A DNA stretch of 64,000 nucleotides from Ectopseudomonas chengduensis (GCF_015712065.1 NZ_JACFYZ010000001.1:496001-560000); one strand, 5' to 3'; positions 18,564 through 27,382 are shown, counted from the first letter of the stretch. The notes: generated from the letters alone by a model not told the origin. Numbers and translations are program-made.

Positions 18564-19904
18564 ATGAAGATTCTCAAACTCAGCTGTCTCGCCCTGGCCA
18601 TCGGTGCCGTGGCCTCGCAGGCTGCCGTCGCCGGTCAGCAGCAGGAAGCCAAGGGGTTCATCGAGGACAGCAGCCTGCAGCTGATCAACCGCAATTTCTA
18701 CATGAACCGCGACTACCGTCATGGCGGCAGCAACAGCCAGGGCATCAACCGCGCCAAGCCGGTCAACGAACGCAACGGCTATCGCGAGGAGTGGGCACAC
18801 GGTGCGCAGCTGAACTTCAGCTCGGGGTTCACCCAGGGGACCGTCGGTGTCGGCGCCGATGCCTTCGCCTACGGCGGGGTCAAGCTCGATAGCGGCCGTG
18901 GCCGGGTGGGCAACGGCCTGCTGCCGATCAGCAACAACCGCACCGCCGATGCCGAGGTGCCGGACAGCTACGGCCAGATCGGTGGTGCGGTGAAGCTGCG
19001 CGCCTCTTCCACCGAGCTGAAGTACGGCGAGATGCGCCCGACTGCCCCGGTGTTCGCCACCGGCGATGCGCGCCTGCTGCCGGAGACCGCGACCGGCTTC
19101 CAGATTTCCAGCAGCGAGTTCGACGCGCTGTCCTTCGAGGCCGGCCACTTCACCTCGATCAATCGCCGCAACTCCACCAACTCCGATGACGACCTGACCA
19201 GCGAGTACGCCGAGGTGGAGGCGCGCAGCGTCGACTTCGCCGGCCTTAGCTACGCGGTCAATGACGACCTGAGCCTGATGTTCTATGCCAGCGAGGCCAA
19301 GGACGTCTGGCGTCAGTACTTCGCCAACCTGAACTACAACATCCCGCTGACCGATAGCCAGGCGCTGAACTTCGACCTGGTGGCATACAAGACCCGCGAC
19401 GAAGGCGAGGCGCGTGCCGGCGAGCTGGACACCCTGACCTGGTCGCTCAAGGGCGCCTACAGCTTCGGCGCGCACAAGCTCAGCCTGGCCTATCAGAAGG
19501 TGCGTGGCGACGAGTTCTTCGACTACATCGGCGGCGACTCCATCTGGCTGGCCAACTCGGTGCAGTACTCCGACTTCAACGCCCCCAACGAGCGCTCGGT
19601 GCAAATCCGCTACGACCTGAACATGAAGCACTACGGCGTTCCCGGCCTGACCTTCATGGCGCGCTACATCAAGGGCGACGATATCGACGGCACCAAGGCC
19701 GATCCGAATGGCGCCTTCGCCGGCTGGGCCGGTGAGGACGAGAAGCATTGGGAACGCGATCTGGAAGCGCGCTACGTGTTCCAGGAAGGTGCGGCCAAGG
19801 ACCTGTCGCTGCGCCTGCGTCACGCCACTCACCGCTCCACGGCATTCGACGACGACCTCGACGAGGTGCGCCTGATCATCGAATACCCGCTGAGCATCCT
19901 GTAA
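18564..19904 (+). CDS. OprD family outer-membrane porin
   Basis: A 446-residue outer-membrane protein precursor. The signal peptide ends near residue 25 (AAVAG), followed by FIEDSSLQLINRNFYMNRDYR, the standard N-terminus of mature OprD-family porins, then YREEWAHGAQLNFSSGFTQG and a barrel ending in RLIIEYPLSIL. OprD-type porins carry basic amino acids and dipeptides or other small carboxylates. Standing between two secreted cyanophycinases, it is the likely outer-membrane entry for beta-Asp-Arg, which is inference from context. An ACGGAG Shine-Dalgarno supports the start. Confidence 0.94.
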   Translation: MKILKLSCLALAIGAVASQAAVAGQQQEAKGFIEDSSLQLINRNFYMNRDYRHGGSNSQGINRAKPVNERNGYREEWAHGAQLNFSSGFTQGTVGVGADAFAYGGVKLDSGRGRVGNGLLPISNNRTADAEVPDSYGQIGGAVKLRASSTELKYGEMRPTAPVFATGDARLLPETATGFQISSSEFDALSFEAGHFTSINRRNSTNSDDDLTSEYAEVEARSVDFAGLSYAVNDDLSLMFYASEAKDVWRQYFANLNYNIPLTDSQALNFDLVAYKTRDEGEARAGELDTLTWSLKGAYSFGAHKLSLAYQKVRGDEFFDYIGGDSIWLANSVQYSDFNAPNERSVQIRYDLNMKHYGVPGLTFMARYIKGDDIDGTKADPNGAFAGWAGEDEKHWERDLEARYVFQEGAAKDLSLRLRHATHRSTAFDDDLDEVRLIIEYPLSIL

Positions 19905-19985
19905 CGGCATTCTCCGGGCGGCGACAGATCACGGGCCGTCCGGAGCTTTTTCTTCAAGGTCAGCTCCCACGCTCCTTTGGCCTTA

Positions 19986-20009
19986 AGGCGCCGCCAACGG
20001 CGCCTGCTT
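19986..20009 (+). terminator. Terminator-like hairpin between porin and binding-protein genes
   Basis: AGGCGCCG (19986-19993), loop CCAA, CGGCGCCT (19998-20005), then GCTTTT. It is a perfect 8-bp stem with a short T-run, 82 bases past the porin stop. A weaker CTCCGG...CCGGAG-CTTTTTC hairpin lies just before it (about 19911-19945). Together they may reduce read-through to the next two genes. Confidence 0.5.
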
Positions 20010-20058
20010 TTCCGCCAGGAGACCTGACCCCCTGGCCCTGCGCGGGCAAGGAGTCGAA

Positions 20059-20823
20059 ATGCTACGCATGCTGTTGTGTCTGTTCGCTGTGCTGCTCGCC
20101 CAATCGGGCACGGCAGGACCGTTGCGGGTCGCCATGGAGGGGCAGTTCCCGCCTTTCGAAGAACTCGATGCGCAGGGCAATCTGGTCGGCTTCAACGTCG
20201 ACATTGCCAGGGCCCTGTGTCAGCGCATGCAGCGCGAATGCGAACTGCAGCGCTTCGCCTGGGATGACCTGATCCCGGCACTTGATGCGGGACGCGCGGA
20301 CCTGATCCTGGCGTCCATGTCGATCACCGCGGCGCGCGCCGAACGGGTGGACTTCACCGCTCGCTATGCGCAGACCCCGGCCTTCTTCTTTGCCCGCAAG
20401 GGCCATATCAATCAGATGCTGATCACCCCGCGGCGCATCGCCGGCAAGCGCGTCGGCGTGCAGCAGGGCACCACCTACGAGCGCTTTCTCGAGGCCCGCT
20501 TCGCCGAGCATGTGCAGCTGCTCCGCTATCCCAGCGCCGCCCAGGCCTACCGGGCGCTCGCAGGCGGCGAGCTGGATCTGGTGCTCGACGACGCCGTTTC
20601 CGGTTACTTCGGCTTCCTCCTGACCGAACTGGGCCGCGACTTCGAGCAGGTCGGCGGCCCCGTGGTGGCGCCGCAGTTCTTCGGCCAGGGGCAGGGCATC
20701 GCCGTGCGCAAGGGCGACGACGAGCTGCGCCAACAGCTCGATCGGGCGCTGGCCGCGATCCTTGCCGACGGCACCCACAAGCGCATCGAGAAACGCTACT
20801 TCAAACAGTTTTCCGTTTACTGA
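20059..20823 (+). CDS. Second periplasmic amino-acid-type binding protein
   Basis: A 254-residue SBP_bac_3 protein with a short signal peptide (about 19 residues, SGTAG). The mature chain has LRVAMEGQFPPFEELDAQGNL, FNVDIARALCQRM, ASMSITAARAERVDFTARY and RVGVQQGTTYERFLEARF, the fold of lysine/arginine/ornithine-binding proteins. There is no permease or ATPase next to it on this strand, so it probably feeds the divergent ABC importer. It could give that importer a second ligand, such as dipeptide versus free arginine. AAGGAG precedes the ATG. Confidence 0.9.
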   Translation: MLRMLLCLFAVLLAQSGTAGPLRVAMEGQFPPFEELDAQGNLVGFNVDIARALCQRMQRECELQRFAWDDLIPALDAGRADLILASMSITAARAERVDFTARYAQTPAFFFARKGHINQMLITPRRIAGKRVGVQQGTTYERFLEARFAEHVQLLRYPSAAQAYRALAGGELDLVLDDAVSGYFGFLLTELGRDFEQVGGPVVAPQFFGQGQGIAVRKGDDELRQQLDRALAAILADGTHKRIEKRYFKQFSVY

Positions 20824-20915
20824 GGCCGGCCCGCCGACTGCGCTCTGGCTCCCAATCGCCGTTCCCCAACCAGCGTCACCAACCGTGCCCCTGCGGCACC
20901 TGCGGAGAAATCGAA

Positions 20916-22172
20916 ATGATCGGATCGGTTATTCGTTACACCCTCATGCTGGCTCTTCTGTTACCGCTGCCGGCCCTGGCGGCCGGCCCGCTGCTGCTGG
21001 TGGGCGGCGGGCTCAAGGACGACAACGCGGTGATCTACCAACGTCTGGTGCAGCTGGCCGGCGGCAGTCAGGCGCGCATCGGCGTGATCACCGCCGCCTC
21101 GATTCCACCGAGTCAGGACCCGGACGCCGGCACTGCCAACGCGCGCAACTCCAAGTCCAATGGCGAGTTCTACGCGCAGCTGCTGAAGACCTACGGCGCC
21201 CAGGATGCCCAGTGGATCCCCATCGATCTGGACAGCATCGGCAACAACAGCAACCCGCAGGTGATCGCGCAGATCAACGGTATGACCGGCTTCTTCTTCG
21301 GCGGCGGCGACCAGGCGCGCCTGACCCAGACGCTGCAGACCGCAACGCGCGCCGACACGCCGGCACTGGCCGCGATTCGCGCCCGGCACGATGCCGGCGC
21401 CGTGCTCGCCGGCAGCAGCGCGGGAACCGCGATCATGGTCGGCGGACCGATGATCACCGGCGGCGAGAGCTATCCCGCTCTGCGCTACGGCGTCTACACC
21501 ACCCCGGGCGGTGATGACCTGTCCTACGACATGCAGGGCGGTTTCGGCTTCTTCAGCCACGGCCTGCTCGACACCCATTTCAGCGAGCGCGGCCGTCAGG
21601 GGCGCATCGTGCGCCTGGCCGACTACACCAACGTGCCGTTCGCCTACGGCGTCGACGAGGACACCGCGCTGCTGGTGCAGCACAACCCCAGCCTCGGCCA
21701 GGTGGAGATGGAAGTGCTCGGCAGCAACGGCGTGTTCATCTTCGACCTGCGCAACAAGCAGCGCGGCACTGGTAGCAGCTATGCCCTCTACGACGTGCTG
21801 GCTAGCTACCTGACCGCCGGCGACCGTTACCGCCCGGCCAATCAGCAGTTCGTGATCGCCAGCGGCAAGACCAGCCTGCGTGGGCGCGAGTACTACAGCT
21901 CGGCGATGACCGCCACCGGCGACATCTTCAGCAGCCCGAACAACAGTGGTGCCAACGGCCGACGCAACCCGCGCGAGTTCGTCAAGGTCAGTACCGACCT
22001 GTTCGACAGCCGCTCCACCAGCACCCTGGGCCGCACCTACGAAAGCAATCCGCGTTTCCGCGTCGACCTGATCAAGAGCACCACCTTTGACAGTCACGGC
22101 TATCAGGGGCTTATCAACGGCAAGCGCCTGACCTCCTATCTGCGTCTGCGCGTGGATATGCGCCCCAACTGA
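20916..22172 (+). CDS. cphE: Extracellular cyanophycinase CphE
   Basis: A 418-residue secreted serine hydrolase, close to the length of the CphE enzymes known from P. anguilliseptica and P. alcaligenes. The signal peptide ends near residue 23 (ALAAG). GPLLLVGGGLKDDN, GFFFGGGDQARL and the nucleophile motif GSSAGTA (Ser168) mark the family; the His/Glu partners should lie in THFSERGRQGR and nearby. It digests cyanophycin outside the cell to beta-Asp-Arg dipeptides. It lacks the S-layer-homology tail of its neighbour at 16338. The start has GGAG 9 bases upstream. It is the last gene of the plus-strand block, followed by a terminator. Confidence 0.93.
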   Translation: MIGSVIRYTLMLALLLPLPALAAGPLLLVGGGLKDDNAVIYQRLVQLAGGSQARIGVITAASIPPSQDPDAGTANARNSKSNGEFYAQLLKTYGAQDAQWIPIDLDSIGNNSNPQVIAQINGMTGFFFGGGDQARLTQTLQTATRADTPALAAIRARHDAGAVLAGSSAGTAIMVGGPMITGGESYPALRYGVYTTPGGDDLSYDMQGGFGFFSHGLLDTHFSERGRQGRIVRLADYTNVPFAYGVDEDTALLVQHNPSLGQVEMEVLGSNGVFIFDLRNKQRGTGSSYALYDVLASYLTAGDRYRPANQQFVIASGKTSLRGREYYSSAMTATGDIFSSPNNSGANGRRNPREFVKVSTDLFDSRSTSTLGRTYESNPRFRVDLIKSTTFDSHGYQGLINGKRLTSYLRLRVDMRPN

Positions 22173-22212
22173 GAGTCGCGCTGCCTGCACCTGCTCAGGC
22201 AGCGCCGCTGTC

Positions 22213-22244
22213 AAGCCGCGAGAAGTTCTGCGCGCGGCTTCTTT
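22213..22244 (+). terminator. Terminator after cphE
   Basis: AAGCCGCG (22213-22220), a 12-base loop, CGCGGCTT (22233-22240), then CTTT. It lies 41 bases past the cphE stop and closes the cluster. Confidence 0.6.
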
Positions 22245-22303
22245 GCTACTCCCGTACGAGTCTTTCCCGCTAGACGGTCGCTGCGCAAAGTGCTTGACGA
22301 AGC

Positions 22304-22323
22304 TATATGAAGGTAGTCATATA
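22304..22323. promoter_or_regulatory. Palindrome overlapping the SDR gene promoter
   Basis: TATATGA (22304-22310), 6 bases, TCATATA (22317-22323): a perfect inverted repeat. A possible -35 TTGACG is at 22294-22299, and the right arm lies where the -10 box should be, so a bound repressor would block the promoter. The TetR protein encoded at 23311-23877 is a candidate. Confidence 0.5.
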
Positions 22324-22332
22324 AGTGGCTAG

Positions 22333-22348
22333 GATTATGGTCATAATC
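22333..22348. promoter_or_regulatory. TetR-type palindrome upstream of the SDR gene
   Basis: GATTATG-GT-CATAATC, perfect 7-bp arms, 43 bases before the SDR start. Its 14-base core ATTATGGTCATAAT matches ATTATGGTCGAAAT at 24520-24533 in 12 positions, suggesting one regulator for both sites. Confidence 0.5.
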
Positions 22349-22390
22349 TAAATCGCTCACCTACCTTCATCCCTCATTCCGGAGACTTCC

Positions 22391-23185
22391 ATGAGCACTG
22401 CAAGCAAGCCTGCTACCGCCCTGATTACCGGCGCCTCGTCCGGCATCGGCGCCACCTACGCCGAGCGCCTGGCCCGGCGTGGTCATGACCTCCTGCTGGT
22501 GGCGCGCGATGCCCAGCGCCTGCAGGCCCTGGCCGAGCGCCTGGGCGGCGAATATGGCGTCGCCGTCGAGGTGCTGCCGGCCGACCTGACGCACAAGGCC
22601 GATATCCTCAAGGTGGCGCAACGCCTGCGTGAGGATGCCGGTATCGGCCTGCTGGTAAACAACGCGGGTGTGGCGATGAACGGCAAGCTGGCCGACGCCG
22701 ATCTGGAGCAGGCCGAGGCGATGATCCAGCTCAATGTGTTGGCACTGACCCACCTGGCGGCCGCGGCTGCAGCCAATTTCTCCGCGGCGGGGCGTGGCGG
22801 CATCATCAACCTTGGTTCGGTGGTGGCGCTGGCGCCGGAAATGTTCAACGCCGTGTACAGCGCGACCAAGGCCTACGTGCTGAGCCTGACCCAGACCCTG
22901 GCTGGCGAACTGCGTGGTTCGGGCGTGCAGTTGCAGGCGGTGATGCCGGGCGTGACCCGCACCGAGATCTGGGAGCGCAGCGGCACCGACGCCTCGGCGC
23001 TGCCGCCGTCGATGATCATGGAAGTGGGCGAGATGGTCGATGCAGCGTTGGCTGGTTTCGATCAGGGTGAACTGGTGACCATACCCTCGCTGCCGGATGC
23101 AGCCGACTGGGATGCCTTCGTCGCCGCCCGCGCCGCGCTGGGGCCGAACCTGTCGCACAGCCAGGCGGCGGCGCGCTACAAGTGA
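22391..23185 (+). CDS. Short-chain dehydrogenase/reductase
   Basis: A 264-residue classical SDR. The cofactor motif TGASSGIG is at 13-20 (an Arg follows beta-2 in VARD, favouring NADP), NNAG at 90-93, and the catalytic set is Ser143, Tyr156, Lys160 in YSATK. The substrate is unknown. Two palindromes lie in its promoter region, and the convergent TetR gene follows at 23311, so this gene is probably TetR-controlled and induced by an unknown small molecule. Confidence 0.93.
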   Translation: MSTASKPATALITGASSGIGATYAERLARRGHDLLLVARDAQRLQALAERLGGEYGVAVEVLPADLTHKADILKVAQRLREDAGIGLLVNNAGVAMNGKLADADLEQAEAMIQLNVLALTHLAAAAAANFSAAGRGGIINLGSVVALAPEMFNAVYSATKAYVLSLTQTLAGELRGSGVQLQAVMPGVTRTEIWERSGTDASALPPSMIMEVGEMVDAALAGFDQGELVTIPSLPDAADWDAFVAARAALGPNLSHSQAAARYK

Positions 23186-23230
23186 GTCCGAAGCAGTCTA
23201 GTTATTGGCTATGTGCACGTGAGTGACGTT

Positions 23231-23278
23231 GTAGGAGCGGCTTCAACCGTGAATTTCGCGGATAAATCCGCTCCTACG
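23231..23278. repeat. REP-like palindrome between the SDR and tetR genes
   Basis: GTAGGAGCGG (23231-23240) and CCGCTCCTAC (23269-23278), with a second inner stem TTCGCGGATAAA nearby. It lies between convergent genes and may double as a transcription stop for both. It is the same family as 4104-4166 and 52258-52324. Confidence 0.65.
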
Positions 23279-23310
23279 GGTGCACAGTTAACTCAGGCAT
23301 AGCCTTGTCG

Positions 23311-23877
23311 TTACGCATCCTGCGTCTGCTCGATCAGCAGGCGACGGGTCGTTTTCAGCAGGCGGTCGGACAGCTCCGGGTCCTTGACGCTGCGCGACAG
23401 CAGCAGGGCGCCGACCATGCTCGAGAGCAGCAGTACGCTCTGCTCGGCGGCATCATCGCCGCCGAGGTTGTCCTCGATCATGGCCAGACGGTCACGCACC
23501 AGGGCGTCGGTGGTTTCGCTGGCCTCGCCACGTTGACCCAGCTCGGCGGACATGGTCGGCAGCGGGCAGCCACTGCCGGGGTTGGCGCGATGCGCGCTGG
23601 ACAGGTAGCTGGCGATAAAGCGCGGCAGCGGTGCCTCGGCATCCTTGGCCAGCGCCTCGGTGCTGCGGGAAAGTTCCTCCACCGCATGGCGCAGGGCGTT
23701 TTCCACCAGATCGTCCTTGGACTTGAAGTGGGCATAGAAACCGCCGTGGGTCAGGCCCAGTGCCTTCATCAGCGGCTGCAGGCCGGTGGCGCCGACGCCA
23801 TCGCGGCGAAAGCGCAGGGCCGCCTCCTCGATGATGCGTTGGTGGGTCTTGGCCTTGTGGTCTTCCGAATAGCGCAT
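23311..23877 (-). CDS. TetR family regulator
   Basis: A 188-residue repressor-type protein. The N-terminal TetR helix-turn-helix spans about residues 10-55 (RIIEEAALRFRRDGVGATG, LGLTHGGFYAHFKSKDDLVENA). The C-terminal ligand domain has the RANPGSGCPLPTMSAELG segment seen in the group with TetR_C_16-like domains. It is adjacent to and codirectional with the thioesterase gene (29-base gap). The palindromes at 22304, 22333 and 24520 are its likely operators, placing the SDR, thioesterase and MFS genes under it. Confidence 0.92.
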   Translation of the reverse strand: MRYSEDHKAKTHQRIIEEAALRFRRDGVGATGLQPLMKALGLTHGGFYAHFKSKDDLVENALRHAVEELSRSTEALAKDAEAPLPRFIASYLSSAHRANPGSGCPLPTMSAELGQRGEASETTDALVRDRLAMIEDNLGGDDAAEQSVLLLSSMVGALLLSRSVKDPELSDRLLKTTRRLLIEQTQDA

Positions 23878-23906
23878 GGGCTTTCTCGTCTATCAGATGC
23901 TGGCTG

Positions 23907-24476
23907 TCATCTTACACCTGCATCGCCGTTCTGGCGCGGCGCGTTCATGTCGAGAATCAGACAGGTGGTGGAGGCGACGGCGTAGAGGCGCTCGTCGACG
24001 TCGTACAGTCGACCTTCGGCCAGAGCGGTGGAACGGCCGACATGGATGATGCGGCCTTCGGCGCGTACCGGACCGACTTCACTGCGCAGCGCGCGGATGT
24101 AGCTTACCCGCAGGTCCGCGGTGGTGTAGCCCTGGCCCGTCTTGAGCAGGGTATGCACGGCGCAACCCATGCAGGAGTCGAGGAGTGTGGCGATGTAGCC
24201 GCCATGCACGCTGCCCAGCGGGTTGTAGTGGCGCTGATCTGGCGTGCCCTGGAAGACGAACAGGCCGCTGGCCCATTGCACCGGGGTGAAGTCGAGCACC
24301 GCGTTGATCGGCGGGGAGGGCAGGTCGCCGCGGCCGATGCCGTCGAAGAAATCCATCGGCGACATGGCGGCTACCTCCGCCAGGCTGAGGGTGCCCGGGG
24401 CGGCGAGTTGATTGCGAATGGCCTGCTCCTCGGCAATCCAGGTGGCGAGGCGGGCGTCTCGGGATAAGGCGGTCAT
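23907..24476 (-). CDS. PaaI-type hotdog thioesterase
   Basis: A 189-residue single-hotdog protein. HYNPLGSVHGGYIATLLDSCMGCAVHTLL is the family core, with the substrate-site HGG and the helix Asp, followed by GYTTADLRVSYIRAL. PaaI-type thioesterases hydrolyse acyl- or aryl-CoA in the cytoplasm. The substrate is not evident; the pairing with a TetR regulator suggests detoxification or repair of CoA thioesters. It is divergent from the MFS gene at 24572 across a 95-base region holding a shared operator-like site. Confidence 0.9.
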   Translation of the reverse strand: MTALSRDARLATWIAEEQAIRNQLAAPGTLSLAEVAAMSPMDFFDGIGRGDLPSPPINAVLDFTPVQWASGLFVFQGTPDQRHYNPLGSVHGGYIATLLDSCMGCAVHTLLKTGQGYTTADLRVSYIRALRSEVGPVRAEGRIIHVGRSTALAEGRLYDVDERLYAVASTTCLILDMNAPRQNGDAGVR

Positions 24477-24519
24477 GCGGGCTCCAGATAAATATGATGG
24501 ACGACATTCAATGTTTCAT

Positions 24520-24533
24520 ATTATGGTCGAAAT
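24520..24533. promoter_or_regulatory. Second copy of the TetR-type box
   Basis: ATTATGGTCGAAAT, matching the core of the palindrome at 22333-22348 in 12 of 14 positions, in the 95-base gap between the divergent thioesterase and MFS genes. The extended ATAT arms make it a partial palindrome. Confidence 0.4.
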
Positions 24534-24571
24534 ATAAATAGCCGCCAGTCGCTGTCGATCGGAGTTTCGCC

Positions 24572-25771
24572 ATGCAGCCTTCCCGTGTTCTGTTGATCAT
24601 CCTGATGCTGCTCACTGCATTGGGGGAGACCTCCACGCAGTTGCTGATTCCCGCCCTTGGTGAGCTGGAGCGCGGGCTGGAGGCCGAGCCTGGTAGCAGT
24701 CTGTTGGCGCTGTCGCTGTTCGTCGGCGCCTTTGGCCTTGGCCAATTGCTGCTCGGACCGCTGTCGGATCGGCTCGGGCGCCGTCCGGTGCTGCTTGCCG
24801 GGTTGAGCCTCTATCTGCTGGCGACCCTGGGCATGCTGCTGGCGCCGAACATCGACGTGCTGATCGGCATGCGCGTGCTGCAGGGGCTGGGCGCCTGTGC
24901 GGCGCTGGTGCTGGCGCGTGCCATCGTCCGTGACGTGTGGCAGGAACAGGCGGGGCCGGCCCTGGCGCTGACGGTGTTGGGCATGTTCGCGGCCATCGTC
25001 CTGTCGCCGGTGGTTGGCGGTCTGCTGACGCAGTTCGGCGGCTGGCGTGCGCCGCTGTTGGCGACCCTGGTACTTGGCAGCCTGGCCTTGCTGTCGGTGC
25101 TTACCGGCTACCGTGAGAGCCATCTGCAGCGCGATCCTCAGGCAGGACGACTCAAAGGCCTGCTGGCCAGCTACCTGCAGGTGTGGCCCAGTTGCCGCGC
25201 GCTGGCGCTGACCATTGCCTGTACCTACGGCTCGATGTTCGTCGTGGTGGCTGGTTCCTCGTCGGTGTATATCGGCCTGCTGGGGCTGAGCGCGGCGCAG
25301 TACGGGTTGACCTTCGCCCTGATCGTTTCCGGTCTGCTCGGCGGTGCCCTGTTCACCCTGCGCAACGTGCAACGCCTGGGGCCGCAGAAGGTGGTGGGCA
25401 TCGGCGTCGCGCTGGTGCTGCTCGGGTCGTTGCTGACCCTGGCGACCTACTTGCTGTTCGGCCTGTCGCTGCTGGGGCTGTCGCTGCCGCAGGTATTGGT
25501 GACGCTGGGCGGTGGCATGCTGCTGCCGGCCGCCGTGGCTGGCGCGGTGATTCCCAATCCGCAGCGTGCCGGATTGGCTGCGGGGCTGATGGGCTTCTCG
25601 CAGATGGCGGGCGCCACCCTGGCCGGCCTGCTGCTCGGTGCCCTGCAGGATGGCTCGGCCTGGCCTATGGTTGCCTTGAATGCGCTATTCGCCGTGTTGG
25701 CGTTTCTATTCTTCCACCTCTTGCGCGTGCGCCCGGTCGTCACGGCTGCGGTGGCCGGCAAAACTCCCTGA
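24572..25771 (+). CDS. MFS multidrug exporter, Bcr/CflA-like
   Basis: A 399-residue, 12-helix carrier. The loop 2-3 motif GPLSDRLGRRPVLLAG and helix 5 motif MFAAIVLSPVVGGLLTQFGGWRAPL (motif C of drug:H+ antiporters) place it with Bcr/CflA-type exporters. It should export drugs or metabolites by proton antiport. A candidate TetR box lies 39 bases upstream of the start. The next gene, lpd, follows 15 bases after its stop and could be read through. Confidence 0.9.
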   Translation: MQPSRVLLIILMLLTALGETSTQLLIPALGELERGLEAEPGSSLLALSLFVGAFGLGQLLLGPLSDRLGRRPVLLAGLSLYLLATLGMLLAPNIDVLIGMRVLQGLGACAALVLARAIVRDVWQEQAGPALALTVLGMFAAIVLSPVVGGLLTQFGGWRAPLLATLVLGSLALLSVLTGYRESHLQRDPQAGRLKGLLASYLQVWPSCRALALTIACTYGSMFVVVAGSSSVYIGLLGLSAAQYGLTFALIVSGLLGGALFTLRNVQRLGPQKVVGIGVALVLLGSLLTLATYLLFGLSLLGLSLPQVLVTLGGGMLLPAAVAGAVIPNPQRAGLAAGLMGFSQMAGATLAGLLLGALQDGSAWPMVALNALFAVLAFLFFHLLRVRPVVTAAVAGKTP

Positions 25772-25786
25772 TTCGAGGACAAAGCT

Positions 25787-27187
25787 ATGAGCAGCTATGA
25801 CGTGGTCATCATCGGCGCCGGCCCCGGCGGTTACAACGCGGCTATTCGCGCCGGGCAACTGGGCCTGAAGGTGGCCTGCGTGGAGGGGCGTGAAACCCTC
25901 GGTGGCACCTGCCTGAACGTTGGCTGCATGCCGTCCAAGGCCTTGCTGCATGCATCCGAACTCTACGAGGCTGCTGCCGGTGGTGAGTTGAGTGCCCTGG
26001 GGGTGGAGGTCACGCCGACGCTCAACCTGACTCAGATGATGAAGCAGAAGGCCGATAGCGTCGAAGCGCTGACCAAGGGCGTGGAGTTTCTGTTTCGCAA
26101 GAACAAGGTGGAGTGGGTCAAGGGCTGGGGGCGGATCGATGGCCCAGGGCGAGTGCAGGTCAAGCTGAGCGAGGGAGGCGAGCGTTTGCTGGAAACCAGG
26201 AACATCGTCATCGCCACCGGCTCGGAGCCAGCACCTTTGCCGGGTGTGGAGATCGACAACGCGCGCATCCTCGACTCCACTGGCGCGCTGGCGTTGCCCG
26301 AGGTGCCGAAGCACCTGGTGGTGATCGGCGCCGGGGTGATCGGCCTGGAGCTGGGCTCGGTGTGGCGCCGCCTGGGCAGCCAGGTCACGGTGGTGGAATA
26401 CCTCGAGCGCATCTGCCCCGGTCTTGATGGCGAGACGGCCAAGACCCTGCAGCGCACCCTGAGTAAGCAGGGCATGAGTTTCAAGCTGGGCACCAAGGTC
26501 ACCGGCGCGAAGACGAGCAAGTCCGGCGTGACCCTGACGCTGGAGCCGGCAGCAGGCGGTGCGAGCGAGACCCTGGAGGCCGATTACGTGCTGGTGGCCA
26601 TCGGCCGGCGTCCGTATACCAAAGGGCTCGGGCTGGAGAGCGTCGGCCTGAACACCGACAAACGCGGCATGCTCGGTAACGAAAAGCACCACAGCGGCGT
26701 GCCCGGTGTGTGGGTGATCGGCGATGTCACCTCCGGGCCGATGCTGGCGCACAAGGCTGAGGACGAGGCGGTGGCCTGCATCGAACGCATCGCCGGGCAC
26801 GCCGCCGAGGTCAACTACGGGGTGATCCCCGGCGTGATCTACACCCGCCCGGAAGTGGCCAGCGTCGGCAAGGGCGAGGAGGAACTGAAGGCCGAAGGCC
26901 GTGCCTACAAGGTCGGCAAGTTCCCCTTCACCGCCAACAGCCGGGCGAAGATCAACCACGAGACCGAAGGTTTCGTGAAGATCCTCGCCGACGCCAATAC
27001 CGACCAGATTCTCGGCGTGCACATGATCGGGCCGAGCGTAGGTGAACTGATTGGCGAGTATTGCGTGGCCATGGAGTTCTCAGCCTCGGCCGAGGACATT
27101 GCGCTCACCTGCCATCCGCACCCGACTCGCTCTGAGGCAGGGCGCCAAGCAGCGATGGGTGTGCATGGCTGGACGATGCAGGCCTGA
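25787..27187 (+). CDS. lpdA: Dihydrolipoyl dehydrogenase
   Basis: A 466-residue flavoprotein disulphide reductase that reoxidises dihydrolipoamide with NAD+ in 2-oxoacid dehydrogenase or glycine-cleavage complexes. The FAD motif GAGPGG is at 10-15, the redox-active pair Cys42/Cys47 lies in GGTCLNVGC, the NAD motif is GAGVIGLELG, and the C-terminal catalytic His445 and Glu450 lie in HPHPTRSE. No E1 or E2 gene is next to it. Pseudomonads carry several lpd paralogues; this isolated one resembles the third type (Lpd3), whose partner complex is uncertain. Confidence 0.95.
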   Translation: MSSYDVVIIGAGPGGYNAAIRAGQLGLKVACVEGRETLGGTCLNVGCMPSKALLHASELYEAAAGGELSALGVEVTPTLNLTQMMKQKADSVEALTKGVEFLFRKNKVEWVKGWGRIDGPGRVQVKLSEGGERLLETRNIVIATGSEPAPLPGVEIDNARILDSTGALALPEVPKHLVVIGAGVIGLELGSVWRRLGSQVTVVEYLERICPGLDGETAKTLQRTLSKQGMSFKLGTKVTGAKTSKSGVTLTLEPAAGGASETLEADYVLVAIGRRPYTKGLGLESVGLNTDKRGMLGNEKHHSGVPGVWVIGDVTSGPMLAHKAEDEAVACIERIAGHAAEVNYGVIPGVIYTRPEVASVGKGEEELKAEGRAYKVGKFPFTANSRAKINHETEGFVKILADANTDQILGVHMIGPSVGELIGEYCVAMEFSASAEDIALTCHPHPTRSEAGRQAAMGVHGWTMQA

Positions 27188-27267
27188 GAACGGGCTGGGT
27201 GTCGCGGGTAGTCCAGGCCGTGCTTATCGGGTGTTGCGTCGATTGAACGATCACATCTGAAAAAGCC

Positions 27268-27336
27268 GTCATGCCCGCGCAGGCGGGCATCCAGAACCTA
27301 GGAATCATCTGGGCTCCCGCCTTCGCGGGAGTGACG
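27268..27336. repeat. Paired palindromic repeat after lpd
   Basis: Two inverted REP-like units: GTCATGCCCGCGCAGGCGGG...ATCCAGA and its approximate inverse TCTGGGCTCCCGCCTTCGCG...GTGACG, each with its own hairpin. Such doublets (REPIN-like) are frequent in proteobacterial genomes. A GTAGCCCGGATGCAATC-type repeat follows at about 27357-27382. No gene lies in 27188-27382. Confidence 0.65.
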
Positions 27337-27382
27337 ATAAATGGCTGTTTCAGCGCGTAGCCCGGATGCAATCAGGGCTACG

